Notes: generated by a model from the letters alone, not told the origin. DNA of 64,000 nt from Dolichospermum sp. FACHB-1091 (GCF_014697585.1 NZ_JACJSB010000024.1:1-64000); one strand, 5' to 3'. Positions 29,305-38,895 are shown, numbered from the stretch's first letter. Made by a program: numbers and translations.

Positions 29305-29615
29305 AGCTGATATTTTTACTGTAGGCAAATTTTAATCAAAAGTTGAAAAAATGAGTGGTTTCCACCACCAAAACCCCAAAAAAGAATTAATTATTAATTA
29401 ATATAAGATAGCAAATTATATACACATATTGTGTTCATTAAACACAAAATTTACCTTCCGCATTTATTTGCTGTATTTGTTATCAACACATAGCTGAAAA
29501 CAGAACATAAGGTAAATTCCCAACTTTTTCAGTAGTATCTCATAGCAACCTAACACAAGCTGTGGTTTTAGTTACAAAATATTAATATTTCTTTGTGAAT
29601 ATGCAAACTGATAAA
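29305..29615. other. AT-rich intergenic region upstream of hrcA
   Basis: About 310 bases without a supportable gene. The only marked structure is the inverted repeat TTGTGTT (29429-29435)/AACACAA (29441-29447) with a 5-base spacer, which could be an operator about 125 bases upstream of hrcA or chance in AT-rich DNA. The left end of the truncated IS607 recombinase borders it, so the break of that element lies around 29616-29645. Confidence 0.35.
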
Positions 29616-30008
29616 CTAGAAGAGTAGAAGGAGAGAATGTTTCCGACAGGCAACAACAAGGATGAATTTATTTCCTTGCAAAAGTCTGTCCAGTAGGGAG
29701 CGCAGACCTTTTCTTTTGAAGTTGAGTCCTGAGCCAATATCTTTGATGATTTCTGCGTCTGGGTACAGGGATTGCATATAGGCGATTTGTCTATCAAGGT
29801 CATCTCGCTGTTTTGAGGAACTGACCCGGCAGTAGCAAATAGTGGGAGTTCTAATTGAATCGCCCGTGATGTATGATTCGACATCGTATAATCTTTGTCC
29901 TGCCGGGTTTTTAATGCTTTTGATTTTCCCCTCATCTGCATATCTCCTCAAGGTGTTTGGATGCAATCCCAGAAATTCGACCGCTTTTCTAAGTGGTATG
30001 TATGCCAT
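29616..30008 (-). pseudogene. IS607-type serine recombinase (TnpA), C-terminally truncated
   Basis: The 130-residue product has the two parts typical of IS607 TnpA: an N-terminal MerR-like helix-turn-helix (MAYIPLRKAVEFLGLHPNTL, then RRYADEGKIKSIKNPAGQRL) and a serine-recombinase core with YCRVSSSKQRDDLDRQ holding the nucleophilic serine. Full-length members run to about 190-200 residues; here similarity stops after NKFILVVA and the frame ends KHSLLLLF. The remaining catalytic and C-terminal residues and the tnpB that normally follows are missing, so this is a dead remnant. Confidence 0.8.
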
Positions 30009-30063
30009 AAGAAAAGCATAGCATTAGTTAGTATTAGTTGGCAAATATTTAACTAGCTAAACT

Positions 30064-30091
30064 CCCTCTTCCCTCTTCCCTCTTCCCTAAT
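30064..30091. repeat. Heptanucleotide tandem repeat (CCCTCTT x3 plus variant)
   Basis: Three perfect CCCTCTT units then CCCTAAT. Short tandemly repeated heptamers (STRR) are a known feature of heterocystous cyanobacterial genomes. It lies at the 3' end of the rhodanese gene and overlaps its stop codon region. Confidence 0.7.
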
Positions 30092-30446
30092 ATTGCGGAA
30101 CTGAAGGATCAACTAAAATTGAGTAAGCATCAATACCACCCATAATGTTTTTAACATTTGTAAATCCTTGACCAACTAACCATTGACACATCTGAGCGGA
30201 GCGTATACCATGATGGCAAAGAACTAGAGTTTCCATAGAAGGATCAAAGCGAGTAGATATTTGTTGACTCCATTGCTCATATTCACTTAAAGGAAGATTG
30301 ACAAATCCCTCTATTCGTGATATGGCCAGTTCTTGGGGTTCACGCACATCTATTAACTGAATCGTGCCTTCATCCGCCCTAAGGCATTGTGCTAGGTATT
30401 CAACACTAATTTGAGTAAAGGGTTGAGCAAATGATTTATCCGTCAT
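30087..30446 (-). CDS. Rhodanese-like domain protein
   Basis: A single rhodanese domain of 119 residues. It opens with the IQLIDVREPQELAISRI block (about 30-46) and carries the active-site loop CHHGIRSAQMC near 75, where the first cysteine would carry the persulfide. A small protein like this can move sulfur or act as a redox/phosphate relay; the donor and acceptor are unknown. ATG 30446 begins MTDKSF. It stands alone and is divergent from the DUF3352 gene 64 bases away. Confidence 0.9.
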   Translation of the reverse strand: MTDKSFAQPFTQISVEYLAQCLRADEGTIQLIDVREPQELAISRIEGFVNLPLSEYEQWSQQISTRFDPSMETLVLCHHGIRSAQMCQWLVGQGFTNVKNIMGGIDAYSILVDPSVPQY

Positions 30447-30510
30447 GCAGTTTTTCTAAAAAATCCTATACTATTTATGTTGGCAGAAAAAACTGGAAAA
30501 TATAACTAGT

Positions 30511-32172
30511 GTGAATAATAATCTGAATAATAAACCCTCACCTTTAAATTTCCTTGTAGTTGCTTTCGTAACGCTATTAATAGTTAGTCTTGCGGTATTT
30601 TACTGGGTTTTCGGCAAAAATTCCCCCAGCTTTCTAGTTCCCAATTCTCAACCCAGAGCGGCCATATTCGTCCCGAAATTCTCACCAGCAATGGTTTCAT
30701 TATTGGTAAATCCCGACGCTTTACAGAAAATAGCACAAAAAAGGGAATTGTCTCAAATCAAAAATAGTCTATTAGCCAAAAGTAATATAGATTACCAAGA
30801 TGATATTCAACCCTGGCTGAATCATGAAATTACCCTAGCTGTCACAACCCTAGATATAGACCGCGACCCAGACAACGGACTACAAACAGGGTATTTAATG
30901 GCACTTGCAACCAAAAACCCAGTAAAAAGCCGCGAATTTTTAGAATTATTATTTTCTAAACGAGCTTTTGCAGGAAATAATTTAGAGGTCGAACGATATA
31001 AAGGTGTCAAAGTTATTTATGATCATCAAGAATATTCAGCGTCCCAAATATCAAATAGTTTAGCTGGTGCAATTGTTAATAATTTTGTTCTATTTGCAAA
31101 TCATCCCCAAGTCATCAAAGCAGCAATTAATAATTTACAAGCACCAGATTTAAACTTAGTTAGTTCTCTTGAATATCAAAAAGCTAGTCAACAAATACCC
31201 AAAAATTCTCTAGCTGTCAGCTTCTTTAATTTACCCGAAATTAGCAAATGGCAGAAATTAGAATTAGCAGAGTCAACTTATCATAGCCAAATTCTATCTT
31301 TAGCCTTAAATTCTCAAGGATTGTTAGCAGAAAGTACCTTTTTAACAAACTCCCAAATTGTACCTCCATCTTTGCCATTATCTCAACCTGTTGCAGCATT
31401 ACAGTATATTCCCGAATCAACAAATTTGGCAATTTCTGGAGCGAATTTGAGTAATTTAGGTAATAGTGATTTAGCAAAACTGTGGAAACAAGGAACAGCA
31501 ACTATTTACGGTTCTAGTGAAGATGGTATTTCTCGACTAATACAACCTTTGATAAAAATCCAGCAAAACTTGAATTTAAACTTTAGTCAAGATATTTTCA
31601 GTTGGGTAACAGGAGAATATGCTTTAGCTTTATTACCCAATTCAGAAAACACAACTCCTAATTGGGTATTTGTGGTCGAAAAAAAGCCACAATTAGCAGC
31701 AGGTATAGCACATTTAGATAATATTGCTAATAGTAGTGGTTTTAATGTTATTTCCCTGACCTTAAATGGACAGAAAGTATCAGCTTGGACACAAATTATA
31801 ACCACAAACCAGAATAATCAATCTATCAATTTGGAAACGAAAGTCAAAGGAGTACATACAACTTTGAATAATTACGAGATTTTCACTTCCGACTTAAACA
31901 TACTAAAAGAAATTTTGAGTCAAAAGCAAAGATCTTTACTGGAGAATCCCAAATTTAAAAGTAGTCTTGGTGTAATTCCTCAGCCAAATCAAGGATATAT
32001 TTATTTAGACTGGGAAACTAGTCGAAATATTCTTGAACGTCAAATACCTATGCTTAAATTCGTGGAATTACTAGATAAACCACTCTTTAATAATTTGCAA
32101 TCACTTACATTCAGCAGTTATCATACTCAACCAGGAAGACTCACAGGTGGAGTATTATTAAAACTGCATTAG
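30511..32172 (+). CDS. DUF3352 domain-containing protein
   Basis: 553 residues with an N-terminal membrane anchor (FLVVAFVTLLIVSLAVFYWV, about 14-33). The large extracytoplasmic part carries repeated features of the DUF3352 family, common in cyanobacteria: AAIFVPKFSPAMVSLLVNPD near the start, a LAKSNIDYQDDIQPWLNHEI-type block and FSQDIFSWVTGEYALALLPN in the second half. Function is unknown. The GTG start at 30511 is the only reasonable start giving the full anchor. It is followed 88 bases later by a small secreted protein on the same strand. Confidence 0.88.
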   Translation: MNNNLNNKPSPLNFLVVAFVTLLIVSLAVFYWVFGKNSPSFLVPNSQPRAAIFVPKFSPAMVSLLVNPDALQKIAQKRELSQIKNSLLAKSNIDYQDDIQPWLNHEITLAVTTLDIDRDPDNGLQTGYLMALATKNPVKSREFLELLFSKRAFAGNNLEVERYKGVKVIYDHQEYSASQISNSLAGAIVNNFVLFANHPQVIKAAINNLQAPDLNLVSSLEYQKASQQIPKNSLAVSFFNLPEISKWQKLELAESTYHSQILSLALNSQGLLAESTFLTNSQIVPPSLPLSQPVAALQYIPESTNLAISGANLSNLGNSDLAKLWKQGTATIYGSSEDGISRLIQPLIKIQQNLNLNFSQDIFSWVTGEYALALLPNSENTTPNWVFVVEKKPQLAAGIAHLDNIANSSGFNVISLTLNGQKVSAWTQIITTNQNNQSINLETKVKGVHTTLNNYEIFTSDLNILKEILSQKQRSLLENPKFKSSLGVIPQPNQGYIYLDWETSRNILERQIPMLKFVELLDKPLFNNLQSLTFSSYHTQPGRLTGGVLLKLH

Positions 32173-32260
32173 AGAATTAAATCCTGACTAACACTCATAA
32201 ATTTTAATCTGCGGTTAATTTTCATTTATTTCTTCCCTGTTCCCTCTAATTAACCTTAAT

Positions 32261-32758
32261 ATGAAATATCCTCATCTCCGATTTCAGTCTCAATTAGCAT
32301 GGCTATTTGCCGTAATTATACTTGCAAATACTAGATTAGCATCAGGACAAACACCAAATTTTGGGACTTTAAAACTGTCATCAGGTATGAAACCAATGGA
32401 ACAAAAAGTATCAGGTGTTACAGGCGGTATTTATTCATTGTCCATTATCAGAGGCCGTGACAAAAATAAAAACGTTTGTATTGGTTTTGCTGAGTCCAAT
32501 CCTGATTATATTCTGGTTTTAGAAGAGAACTTTAATAACTTAACAATCTTAGTTAACAGTAGTGACAAGGACACGGACACAACTTTGCTTATCAAAGGTC
32601 CAGATAAGGAAACAGTTCGTTGTGGTGATGATACTGGTAGAAGCAAAGATGCGAGTGTAAGCGATAAAGAATGGACAAAAGGAACATATCAAATTTGGGT
32701 AGGGATATCTGAACGAGGATTAAAACGCAATTACACATTAACAGTGGAGCAATTGTGA
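32261..32758 (+). CDS. Small secreted hypothetical protein
   Basis: 165 residues with a signal peptide (AWLFAVIILANTRLASGQTP; likely cut after ASG or nearby). The mature part is a beta-rich domain: GGIYSLSIIRGRDKNKNVCI, NFNNLTILVNSSDKDTDTTL, LLIKGPDKETVRCGDDTGRS and GTYQIWVGISERG. This pattern resembles the pre-peptidase C-terminal-like (PPC-type) beta sandwich of exported proteins. The two cysteines may form a disulfide. There is no enzymatic motif. It may be co-transcribed with the DUF3352 gene. Confidence 0.7.
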   Translation: MKYPHLRFQSQLAWLFAVIILANTRLASGQTPNFGTLKLSSGMKPMEQKVSGVTGGIYSLSIIRGRDKNKNVCIGFAESNPDYILVLEENFNNLTILVNSSDKDTDTTLLIKGPDKETVRCGDDTGRSKDASVSDKEWTKGTYQIWVGISERGLKRNYTLTVEQL

Positions 32759-32888
32759 TGCCATTTCGACACAGTATTAGCGTAAGTTATGGTAATCAAT
32801 AATGCCATGAACTCAGATAAAAATGCCATAGTCAAAAGTCGCCATTATACTTAAATTCATGGTTAGAGACAATTTACCCAGTTGATTG

Positions 32889-34235
32889 ATGAATCATCTA
32901 GCAATGCTGACGGCAAGCAATACATCCTATACACCAGTTCAATTTCTGCAACGTCAAGCCGCCTCCCTTTTACTGTACCAATCTGTACTACAAGGCGATG
33001 TAGGCAAAAGTTTTCTGAATTTATTACAAACCATCCGTTATACTGATGCAGACGGGCGGGATTGCCTCCAAGCCTACGGTAGTTATTTCCACGCTTTAGC
33101 AGGTAGGCATCAAACCTGGGAAGAATACCTAATTAGGCAAATTCTCACAGCGGATAATCCTTTTAGCAGATTGGCACAACAGCAGGAATTTAGCAAATTA
33201 CCTCCGGCTTTAGTCGCTGCTGTCCGCCATGATTTACAAGTATTACAAAGTTTCTATGAATGTAATAGTGCAGTTTTGAGCGAGTGGGTGCAAATGGCGA
33301 CTCATTTACCCATTTCCCCTGTAGTCTGGTATCGAGAACCGGAAACAGTAGCCATAGAAACGGATATAATGGCGTTTATTTCCCAGTTAGAAAATTGGGG
33401 TGATGCTGTAGAAGATTTAGCCACTTATTATGGGCAACATGGAACCGGTTTATTTGCTCAATACCATGCTTTTCGTTGGCAAAATGGGCAGTTAGTGGGC
33501 ATTGTTTATGCGGATACAGTGAGACTGTCTACCTTGGTAGGTTACGAATGGCAAAAAGACGCTTTAGTGAAAAATACAGAGTTTTTATTGTCAGGAGAAA
33601 CGGCGCTGCACGTATTACTTTATGGGAGTCGTGGATCGGGCAAATCTTCTTTGGTCAAAGCTTTATTAAATGAGTATAGTCATAGAAAGCTGCGCTTAAT
33701 AGAAGTGTCTAAGTCAGAATTACCAGATTTACCGAAAATTGTTGAACAGTTGCGAGGAGTTCCCCAAAAATTCATTATCTTTGTCGATGATCTATCATTT
33801 GAAGAAGATGATGATGCCTTTAAAATGATGAAAGTAGTTTTAGAAGGGAATATAACGGCTAGACCAGAAAATGTAGTTGTATATGCTACCTCTAACCGTC
33901 GGCACTTAATCCGAGAATTTTTCACGGATAGATCGGCCCCCAAGGATAACAATGAAGTTCATGGATGGGATACAATGGAGGAAAAGTTGTCTTTTAGCGA
34001 TCGCTTTGGTCTAACATTAACCTTTGAAGCAGCAGATCAAAAAACCTATTTACAAATTGTCCAGCACCTAGCAAAAAACATCAGTATTGCTCCGGGAGAT
34101 TTAGAATATAAAGCTTTACAATGGGCAACCCGTCATCATGGACGTTCTGGCAGAACAGCAAGACAGTTTATTGACTTTTTAAAAGCAGATTTGGCCGTAT
34201 TTGGTGAAAATAAAAATATCACTACAGAGTCATAA
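32889..34235 (+). CDS. DUF815 family AAA ATPase
   Basis: 448 residues from ATG 32889 (a TTG one codon upstream is less likely). The N-terminal 200 residues are helical. The C-terminal half is an AAA+ ATPase of the DUF815 family, with Walker A LLYGSRGSGKSSLVKAL (about 240), Walker B KFIIFVDDLSFE (about 298) and sensor region VVVYATSNRRHL (about 330). The rest (DRFGLTLTFEAADQKTYLQI) forms the lid. Family members are conserved but poorly characterised. Its downstream neighbour on the same strand is a membrane-anchored coiled coil. Confidence 0.88.
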   Translation: MNHLAMLTASNTSYTPVQFLQRQAASLLLYQSVLQGDVGKSFLNLLQTIRYTDADGRDCLQAYGSYFHALAGRHQTWEEYLIRQILTADNPFSRLAQQQEFSKLPPALVAAVRHDLQVLQSFYECNSAVLSEWVQMATHLPISPVVWYREPETVAIETDIMAFISQLENWGDAVEDLATYYGQHGTGLFAQYHAFRWQNGQLVGIVYADTVRLSTLVGYEWQKDALVKNTEFLLSGETALHVLLYGSRGSGKSSLVKALLNEYSHRKLRLIEVSKSELPDLPKIVEQLRGVPQKFIIFVDDLSFEEDDDAFKMMKVVLEGNITARPENVVVYATSNRRHLIREFFTDRSAPKDNNEVHGWDTMEEKLSFSDRFGLTLTFEAADQKTYLQIVQHLAKNISIAPGDLEYKALQWATRHHGRSGRTARQFIDFLKADLAVFGENKNITTES

Positions 34236-34305
34236 TCAAAGTTACTTACCATTTCATCTAGGCATAATTAGAATTGCATAATTACAAATTAAAATGTGAG
34301 GAATA

Positions 34306-35331
34306 ATGACTTTAATTACTAATCATTCTAACAATTTGACTATACTAAGACCTCGCAAAATGCCTCCAGCAGTCAGTCATCAATTCCTGCTAGGAATAAC
34401 CGCCTTTAGTGTAAGTTTTGGTTTAAGTCTTGTCCCTAACTGGGATTTTTCTAAAGCCTTCCTCACCGGGATAATAACAGTTTTATCAACATATTCAGCC
34501 GCATTTATTGTTGATAAAAGACGGAGAAATGATGAACTGAGAATTATTGGTTCACTTCAGAAACGTATTCGGGATTTAGAAGGATTGAAATCCCGCATTT
34601 TCCGAGAAATAGAGCAATTAGAAGAATATAGAAATTTATTGTATACAGAAACTCAACAACTAGAAAAACAAATTGGAGATTGTCGTAGTCAAAGGGATAG
34701 TTTACATCGAGATATAGGTACATTTGCTGCTCAAAAAAAGCAACTTGAATCGGAAGTTGATAATCTTACAAATCAATTTAACCAATTAGAAAGCAGTCAT
34801 ATAGAACTGAGTAATAGCCACAATAATCTGATCATAGAAAAGCGACGATTAGAACTAAATTGTAACGTATCTCGCTCGGAAATCAACCAAATTCAAACTC
34901 AACTTGATACACTTAAACAAGAGAAGAAAGAAATAGAAAATGATCTGATTTTGTTAGAAAGACTCAAACCAAAACTAGAAGAAAAACTTTATGAACTGCG
35001 GATAGAAATTAAAAATCAAGAACTGGAAATTAACAAACAAAATGATTTATTAGAACAGATAACCACAACAAGAAATAATCTAGAAAATACCATTAATGAT
35101 CTAGAAAGCAAAATATCAGTACAAAAATCTGAAATTAATCAACTACAAAATCAAATATCCCTTTTACAACAGGAACGGGATGTCTTACAAAATCAAGTTT
35201 GGGAATTACTTCAACAACTAGAGACAATTAACTCCGAAACATTACCTGATAATGAAGAAAATAATTTGGAGTTATTTCCCTTTGATGAATTACTGCAACC
35301 ATTAGATAGGATTGATATGGGAATCTTATAG
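34306..35331 (+). CDS. Membrane-anchored long coiled-coil protein
   Basis: 341 residues. After a short N-tail, two hydrophobic helices (HQFLLGITAFSVSFGLSLVP and AFLTGIITVLSTYSAAFIVD) anchor it. From about 75 to 320 it is an almost continuous coiled coil (IGSLQKRIRDLEGLKSRIFR and on), closing with an acidic tail. TGAGGAATA precedes ATG 34306, a good ribosome binding site. No enzymatic domain is seen. It could be a scaffold at the membrane; this is inferred from architecture only. Confidence 0.75.
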   Translation: MTLITNHSNNLTILRPRKMPPAVSHQFLLGITAFSVSFGLSLVPNWDFSKAFLTGIITVLSTYSAAFIVDKRRRNDELRIIGSLQKRIRDLEGLKSRIFREIEQLEEYRNLLYTETQQLEKQIGDCRSQRDSLHRDIGTFAAQKKQLESEVDNLTNQFNQLESSHIELSNSHNNLIIEKRRLELNCNVSRSEINQIQTQLDTLKQEKKEIENDLILLERLKPKLEEKLYELRIEIKNQELEINKQNDLLEQITTTRNNLENTINDLESKISVQKSEINQLQNQISLLQQERDVLQNQVWELLQQLETINSETLPDNEENNLELFPFDELLQPLDRIDMGIL

Positions 35332-35344
35332 GAATCCTATTTGA

Positions 35345-35662
35345 TTACAGAGTCTGGATTAAATCTGCAAAACCGTAAATGCTAATTCCTAATAATAGTA
35401 ATGCTGTTAATTGGGTCATGCGTTGTTGATTTAAAACTGTGCGGCTGTTACCATGAGAAGACATTGCTTCCCGGACTAAAATAGAAGTTGATGACCCAAT
35501 TACAAAACTTAAACCTAGTATGGTGTAAGGTTTATCTGGTACAATGATAGAAATTGTTAGCATAGCGATCGCTAATGTCAACATTAAAAATTCCACAAAT
35601 CTTGGTGGATGATATTGACTAGATAAAATCAAGCTATTTAACCAAAAATTCCAAGTTCTCAT
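35345..35662 (-). CDS. Small conserved membrane protein (hypothetical)
   Basis: 105 residues with three hydrophobic stretches: FLMLTLAIAMLTISIIVPD, YTILGLSFVIGSSTSILV and LTALLLLGISIYGFADLIQT. The N-terminal SSQYHPPRFVEF is polar. It is convergent with the coiled-coil gene (13 bases between ends). Function is not recognised. Confidence 0.65.
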   Translation of the reverse strand: MRTWNFWLNSLILSSQYHPPRFVEFLMLTLAIAMLTISIIVPDKPYTILGLSFVIGSSTSILVREAMSSHGNSRTVLNQQRMTQLTALLLLGISIYGFADLIQTL

Positions 35663-35672
35663 AATTTATTTG

Positions 35673-35707
35673 TTATTTGTTAGTGGTTAGTGGTCAGTTG
35701 TTAGTAG
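35673..35707. repeat. Heptanucleotide tandem repeat (TTAGTGG type)
   Basis: Five heptads in register: TTATTTG, TTAGTGG, TTAGTGG, TCAGTTG, TTAGTAG. It lies just upstream of the small membrane protein gene on the minus strand and is of the STRR kind known from heterocystous cyanobacteria. Confidence 0.6.
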
Positions 35708-35862
35708 CTACTGCACTAACCACCAGTACTATATTAACTAATTAGGTCTGGCTGAATTGAGGCATAAAAATCAAGAATTACCTTTCTCAAACTCTTAGTC
35801 TTTATCCCTGGAGCGTCTCTGCGTGAGACAAATTCACACTTTCATTCAGCAACGCCAACTAA

Positions 35863-36981
35863 CTAACGAGTGCCTGCTTTTATACCTGTACCGTTTTTAT
35901 GTGAGGAATCTTCTGGAAGTTCCACACCAAAAACCCGACAAAAGACCTTTTCCACCTTATAGCCAGTATCAATAGATTCCAAGGGATCTTTCCGCAAGCG
36001 GTGACGCAGACATAAAGTAATTACCCGACGGATATCGTCAACTGTAACCTCTGTCCGGCCTTCAAAAGCGGTTAAGGCTTTAGCAGCGCGGTTAGTAACA
36101 ATATCACCCCGCAAACCATCCACATCTAATTCTGAACAAACTTCGGAAATTTTCACCCGAAAATCATAGTCTAAATTAACTTGTGGTAATAATTCCTGAG
36201 CATTGACAATTTGCTGTTGTAATGCTACTTGGGGGGTTTGGTGTTTTTCCAAATACACAGCAGGATTTTGGTCAAATTCCCCTCTTTCTTCCACAATTTG
36301 CACTCGCAAAGCTGGTTCTTTAACTGTGTGAATTTCTGCGTGCATTCCAAAACGGTCGAGTAATTGAGGACGCAGTTCCCCTTCTTCCGGGTTTCCTGAA
36401 CCAACAAGCACAAACCGCGCGGGGTGACGAATAGAAATTCCTTCCCGTTCAACGGTATTCCAACCACTAGCTGCGGAATCCAGAAGAACGTCTACTAAGT
36501 GGTCATCTAACAAATTGACCTCATCAACGTACAAAATCCCCCTGTTGGCTTTAGCTAGTAGTCCTGGTTCAAAAGCCTTCACACCCTCAGATAAAGCCTT
36601 TTCAATGTCAATTGTGCCACAAACCCGGTCTTCTGTTGCGCCTAATGGTAAATCTACCATTTGCACCTTTTTATGAGCAATGGGAACTTCTAACCCTTGG
36701 GCTACTTGTTGACGCACTTCATCACTCATTAAGTCCGGGTCGTTGGGGTCGCTGTTGAAGGGGTCATTGGCAACAACAGGTATTTCCGGTAATAAGTCCG
36801 CCAATGCGCGGATAGTTGTAGATTTTCCGGTGCCGCGATCGCCCATAATCATTACACCACCAATTTTTGGGTCAATTACGTTTAGCAGTAGCGCCAGTTT
36901 CATTTCTTCTTGACCGACAATGGCTGTAAATGGAAAGACCGCACGACGCGCACTCGCACTAGCTTGAGCAGTTGAAGTCAC
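35863..36981 (-). CDS. chlI: Magnesium chelatase ATPase subunit I
   Basis: ChlI is the AAA+ motor subunit of magnesium chelatase. With ChlD and ChlH it inserts Mg2+ into protoporphyrin IX at the first committed step of chlorophyll synthesis. The 372-residue product has [20 protein letters not shown] near the start, Walker [10 protein letters not shown] (about 48), Walker [21 protein letters not shown] (about 147), [20 protein letters not shown] with the arginine-finger region (about 190), and a C-terminal helical domain ending in an extension ([16 protein letters not shown]). The length is normal. It is transcribed alone; the upstream neighbour on the opposite strand is a gene fragment. Confidence 0.97.
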   Translation of the reverse strand: MTSTAQASASARRAVFPFTAIVGQEEMKLALLLNVIDPKIGGVMIMGDRGTGKSTTIRALADLLPEIPVVANDPFNSDPNDPDLMSDEVRQQVAQGLEVPIAHKKVQMVDLPLGATEDRVCGTIDIEKALSEGVKAFEPGLLAKANRGILYVDEVNLLDDHLVDVLLDSAASGWNTVEREGISIRHPARFVLVGSGNPEEGELRPQLLDRFGMHAEIHTVKEPALRVQIVEERGEFDQNPAVYLEKHQTPQVALQQQIVNAQELLPQVNLDYDFRVKISEVCSELDVDGLRGDIVTNRAAKALTAFEGRTEVTVDDIRRVITLCLRHRLRKDPLESIDTGYKVEKVFCRVFGVELPEDSSHKNGTGIKAGTR

Positions 36982-37103
36982 TAAATTACCTTATAATATT
37001 TCGGATGACAATTTCTTATTTTGACACATCTGGGGAGATGAAGGGGTGGGTATTGTGCAAATTTCCAATTTTCCCAGTTGCTCCTCTAAATCCCTTTCCT
37101 TAA

Positions 37104-37379
37104 GAACAAGCAGCACTGCGAGAGAAACAAAGACAACAAGCAGCAATACAAGCTGAAAAGGCTAACCAGGCTTTGCGAAGAAAATCACAAAAAACAATTG
37201 TGTTAACTCCAAAGAAACGACAATTACCACCTAAACCACAAAAAGCGAGGGAAAAACAGGAAAATACACCACGTTCACATGATAATGTAGTTGATGTGAC
37301 TAAACCTTCGGAAAATACACATCTCATTCCTAAAGCTTCCGATGAATTAGAACAGGTAATCAAAGAGGGTAATCAATAA
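37104..37379 (+). pseudogene. Fragment of a basic, low-complexity protein
   Basis: The open frame from the stop at 37101 to 37379 encodes a Q/K/R-rich sequence (EQAALREKQRQQAAIQAEKA, then RRKSQKTIVLTPKKRQLPPK). Only a TTG at 37173 could start it, with no ribosome binding site, and the coding character extends upstream of that TTG to the stop codon. It therefore looks like the 3' end of a gene whose 5' part is gone. Its TAA overlaps the ATG of the next gene (TAATG), as in an operon. Function is unknown. Confidence 0.4.
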
Positions 37380-38148
37380 TGAAATTCACAGTTAAAGTTT
37401 TAAAGGTTTAATTGCTTTATTTGTAACTAGCTCGGCTTTGTTTTTAACGCCAATGAAAAGTGATGCTCAGGTTAATATGAAATCACTGGCTGAGGTGGCT
37501 GATAGTTGTCAGGAAGATGTTCCTTCTAAAAAATACTATCAACAAATGCTCTTGGATATTTCTCGGATAGATAACGAAAATTTAAACGAATGTATCTACT
37601 CCCGATATCATTACTCCTTAATTTTGGATAAACTCCCTGAACTCGCTTCAACAGGAGAAATACTACCAGGGTATCCTGGTTCTGTAGCTGTTGGAAGATT
37701 AGCAAATAACTTTAATAACTATGAGAATCCACACTACGGTTCCAAGTTGTTAGACTGTATTATTGCTAAAAATATCTCTGGTGACGTATGCAACAAGAGC
37801 AAACTAAGTATTTCCGACGGCCAAAAATATAGGTCTTATTCGGCTTTAATATCATCTTGGCTTTCATCCTACTTACCATACGTTTGTCCTTCTTGTGTTA
37901 TGGCTAATGACGAAGTATCAGGTTCAAGAGAGGCAATTTTAAAAGCTTTTATCCAATGGTTTATTAAACTTGATAAACCACAAAGAAGAGAAGTGATTTC
38001 TCTTTTAGGAGATGAAGATGAAGCTCGTGTATTGAGGCAATCACTAAAGAATGAATCCCAAAAAGCAGTAGGAGAATATCAGGAAACACGCGCAAGGGTT
38101 TGGCAGCAGGAACAGGAGAGACGGAGAAGAGAATTACTTGGTAATTAG
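37379..38148 (+). pseudogene. Secreted hypothetical protein, frameshifted in its signal peptide
   Basis: ATG 37379 follows AAAGAGGGTAATCAATA, a good ribosome binding site, and begins MKFTVKVLKV before a stop. The next frame, from about 37399, reads FKGLIALFVTSSALFLTPMK and SDAQ, a complete signal-peptide core with a likely cleavage site before Q, then a 230-residue mature protein. Adding one T to the T run at 37398-37401 would join them as MKFTVKVFKGLIALF. The present sequence is therefore broken by one base, by mutation or sequencing error. The mature part has paired cysteines (YVCPSCVMAND) and a helical, glutamate/arginine-rich C-terminus. Function is not recognised. Confidence 0.6.
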
Positions 38149-38308
38149 GTTTTTGGCATCCAAATAATTATGCGTTAAGGCGTAAATATTATTTTTGTTC
38201 ATCACTTAAAATATTTTACGCCTTACGTAATTTTGATATTAATTATAGACAAAAAAGCTATGATATACTAATATAATATTAGGCTATAAATTGTTCTGAA
38301 TCTTAATT

Positions 38309-38797
38309 ATGTTCAATAACCCATTTAGTATTGCCTCACAAAAAGAACCGACTCAATTTGAGAAAGACATTGAGCATTTAGTAGAACAACTAAAATCAGA
38401 AGTTAATAGGATACATGATCACTACAAGATTCACCCCAATCCAGGAACAATGTGGATATATGGCAGTATACATCGTGAAAATCAAGAAATGCTGCTATTT
38501 CGGAAATGTGCTGATCATCTGTTACTTGAAATGTATAGTCATGAGATAACAGAAACCGAGCCAAAAAGTATTAGTGAGGCTTATCAATATATAAGAGAAC
38601 GAGGACAGGTTAACTACAGGAAAAACGAAAATAAAAAACTTGCTCTTGAATTAGCTATATGGATTGATGATGTTGAAGCAGTTTCAGTAAATGGAACTTT
38701 AAATGATGTTATAAAAGCAATAGAAAGTTTAGAAAGTAGACTTTCTGATTTTAAGCATTTTAAACATTTCAAACCAAACTTTTTAAAATCAAATTAA
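38309..38797 (+). CDS. Hypothetical protein
   Basis: 162 residues, soluble and mostly helical, with no signal peptide. Visible features: an acidic N-terminal helix (TQFEKDIEHLVEQLKSEVNR), HPNPGTMWIYGSIHRENQEM, and a C-terminal helix ending in a short FKHFKHFKPNF repeat. No family is recognised. It sits in the accessory stretch between the broken secreted protein and the repeat-flanked TOPRIM-like gene. Confidence 0.55.
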   Translation: MFNNPFSIASQKEPTQFEKDIEHLVEQLKSEVNRIHDHYKIHPNPGTMWIYGSIHRENQEMLLFRKCADHLLLEMYSHEITETEPKSISEAYQYIRERGQVNYRKNENKKLALELAIWIDDVEAVSVNGTLNDVIKAIESLESRLSDFKHFKHFKPNFLKSN

Positions 38798-38812
38798 CCT
38801 AAAATAATCAAA

Positions 38813-38895
38813 GTAGGTTGGGTTGACGCAAGGAAACCCAACATTAGTGATAGGATAGTAAGGAGTGTTGGGTTTCGTACCTCAACCCAACCTAC
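38813..38895. repeat. GTAGGTTGGGTTGACG palindromic repeat, full copy
   Basis: An 83-bp imperfect palindrome. It begins GTAGGTTGGGTTGACGC, continues GGAAACCCAACATTAG, and mirrors back with GTGTTGGGTTTCG and ends CTCAACCCAACCTAC. Partial copies lie at 39542, 40258 and 40342. The core GTTGGGTT...AACCCAAC is itself a hairpin. Confidence 0.8.

Noticed and set aside
29305-29615. CIRCE operator for HrcA
   Set aside because: No TTAGCACTC-N9-GAGTGCTAA or near match is present; the only inverted repeat is TTGTGTT/AACACAA.
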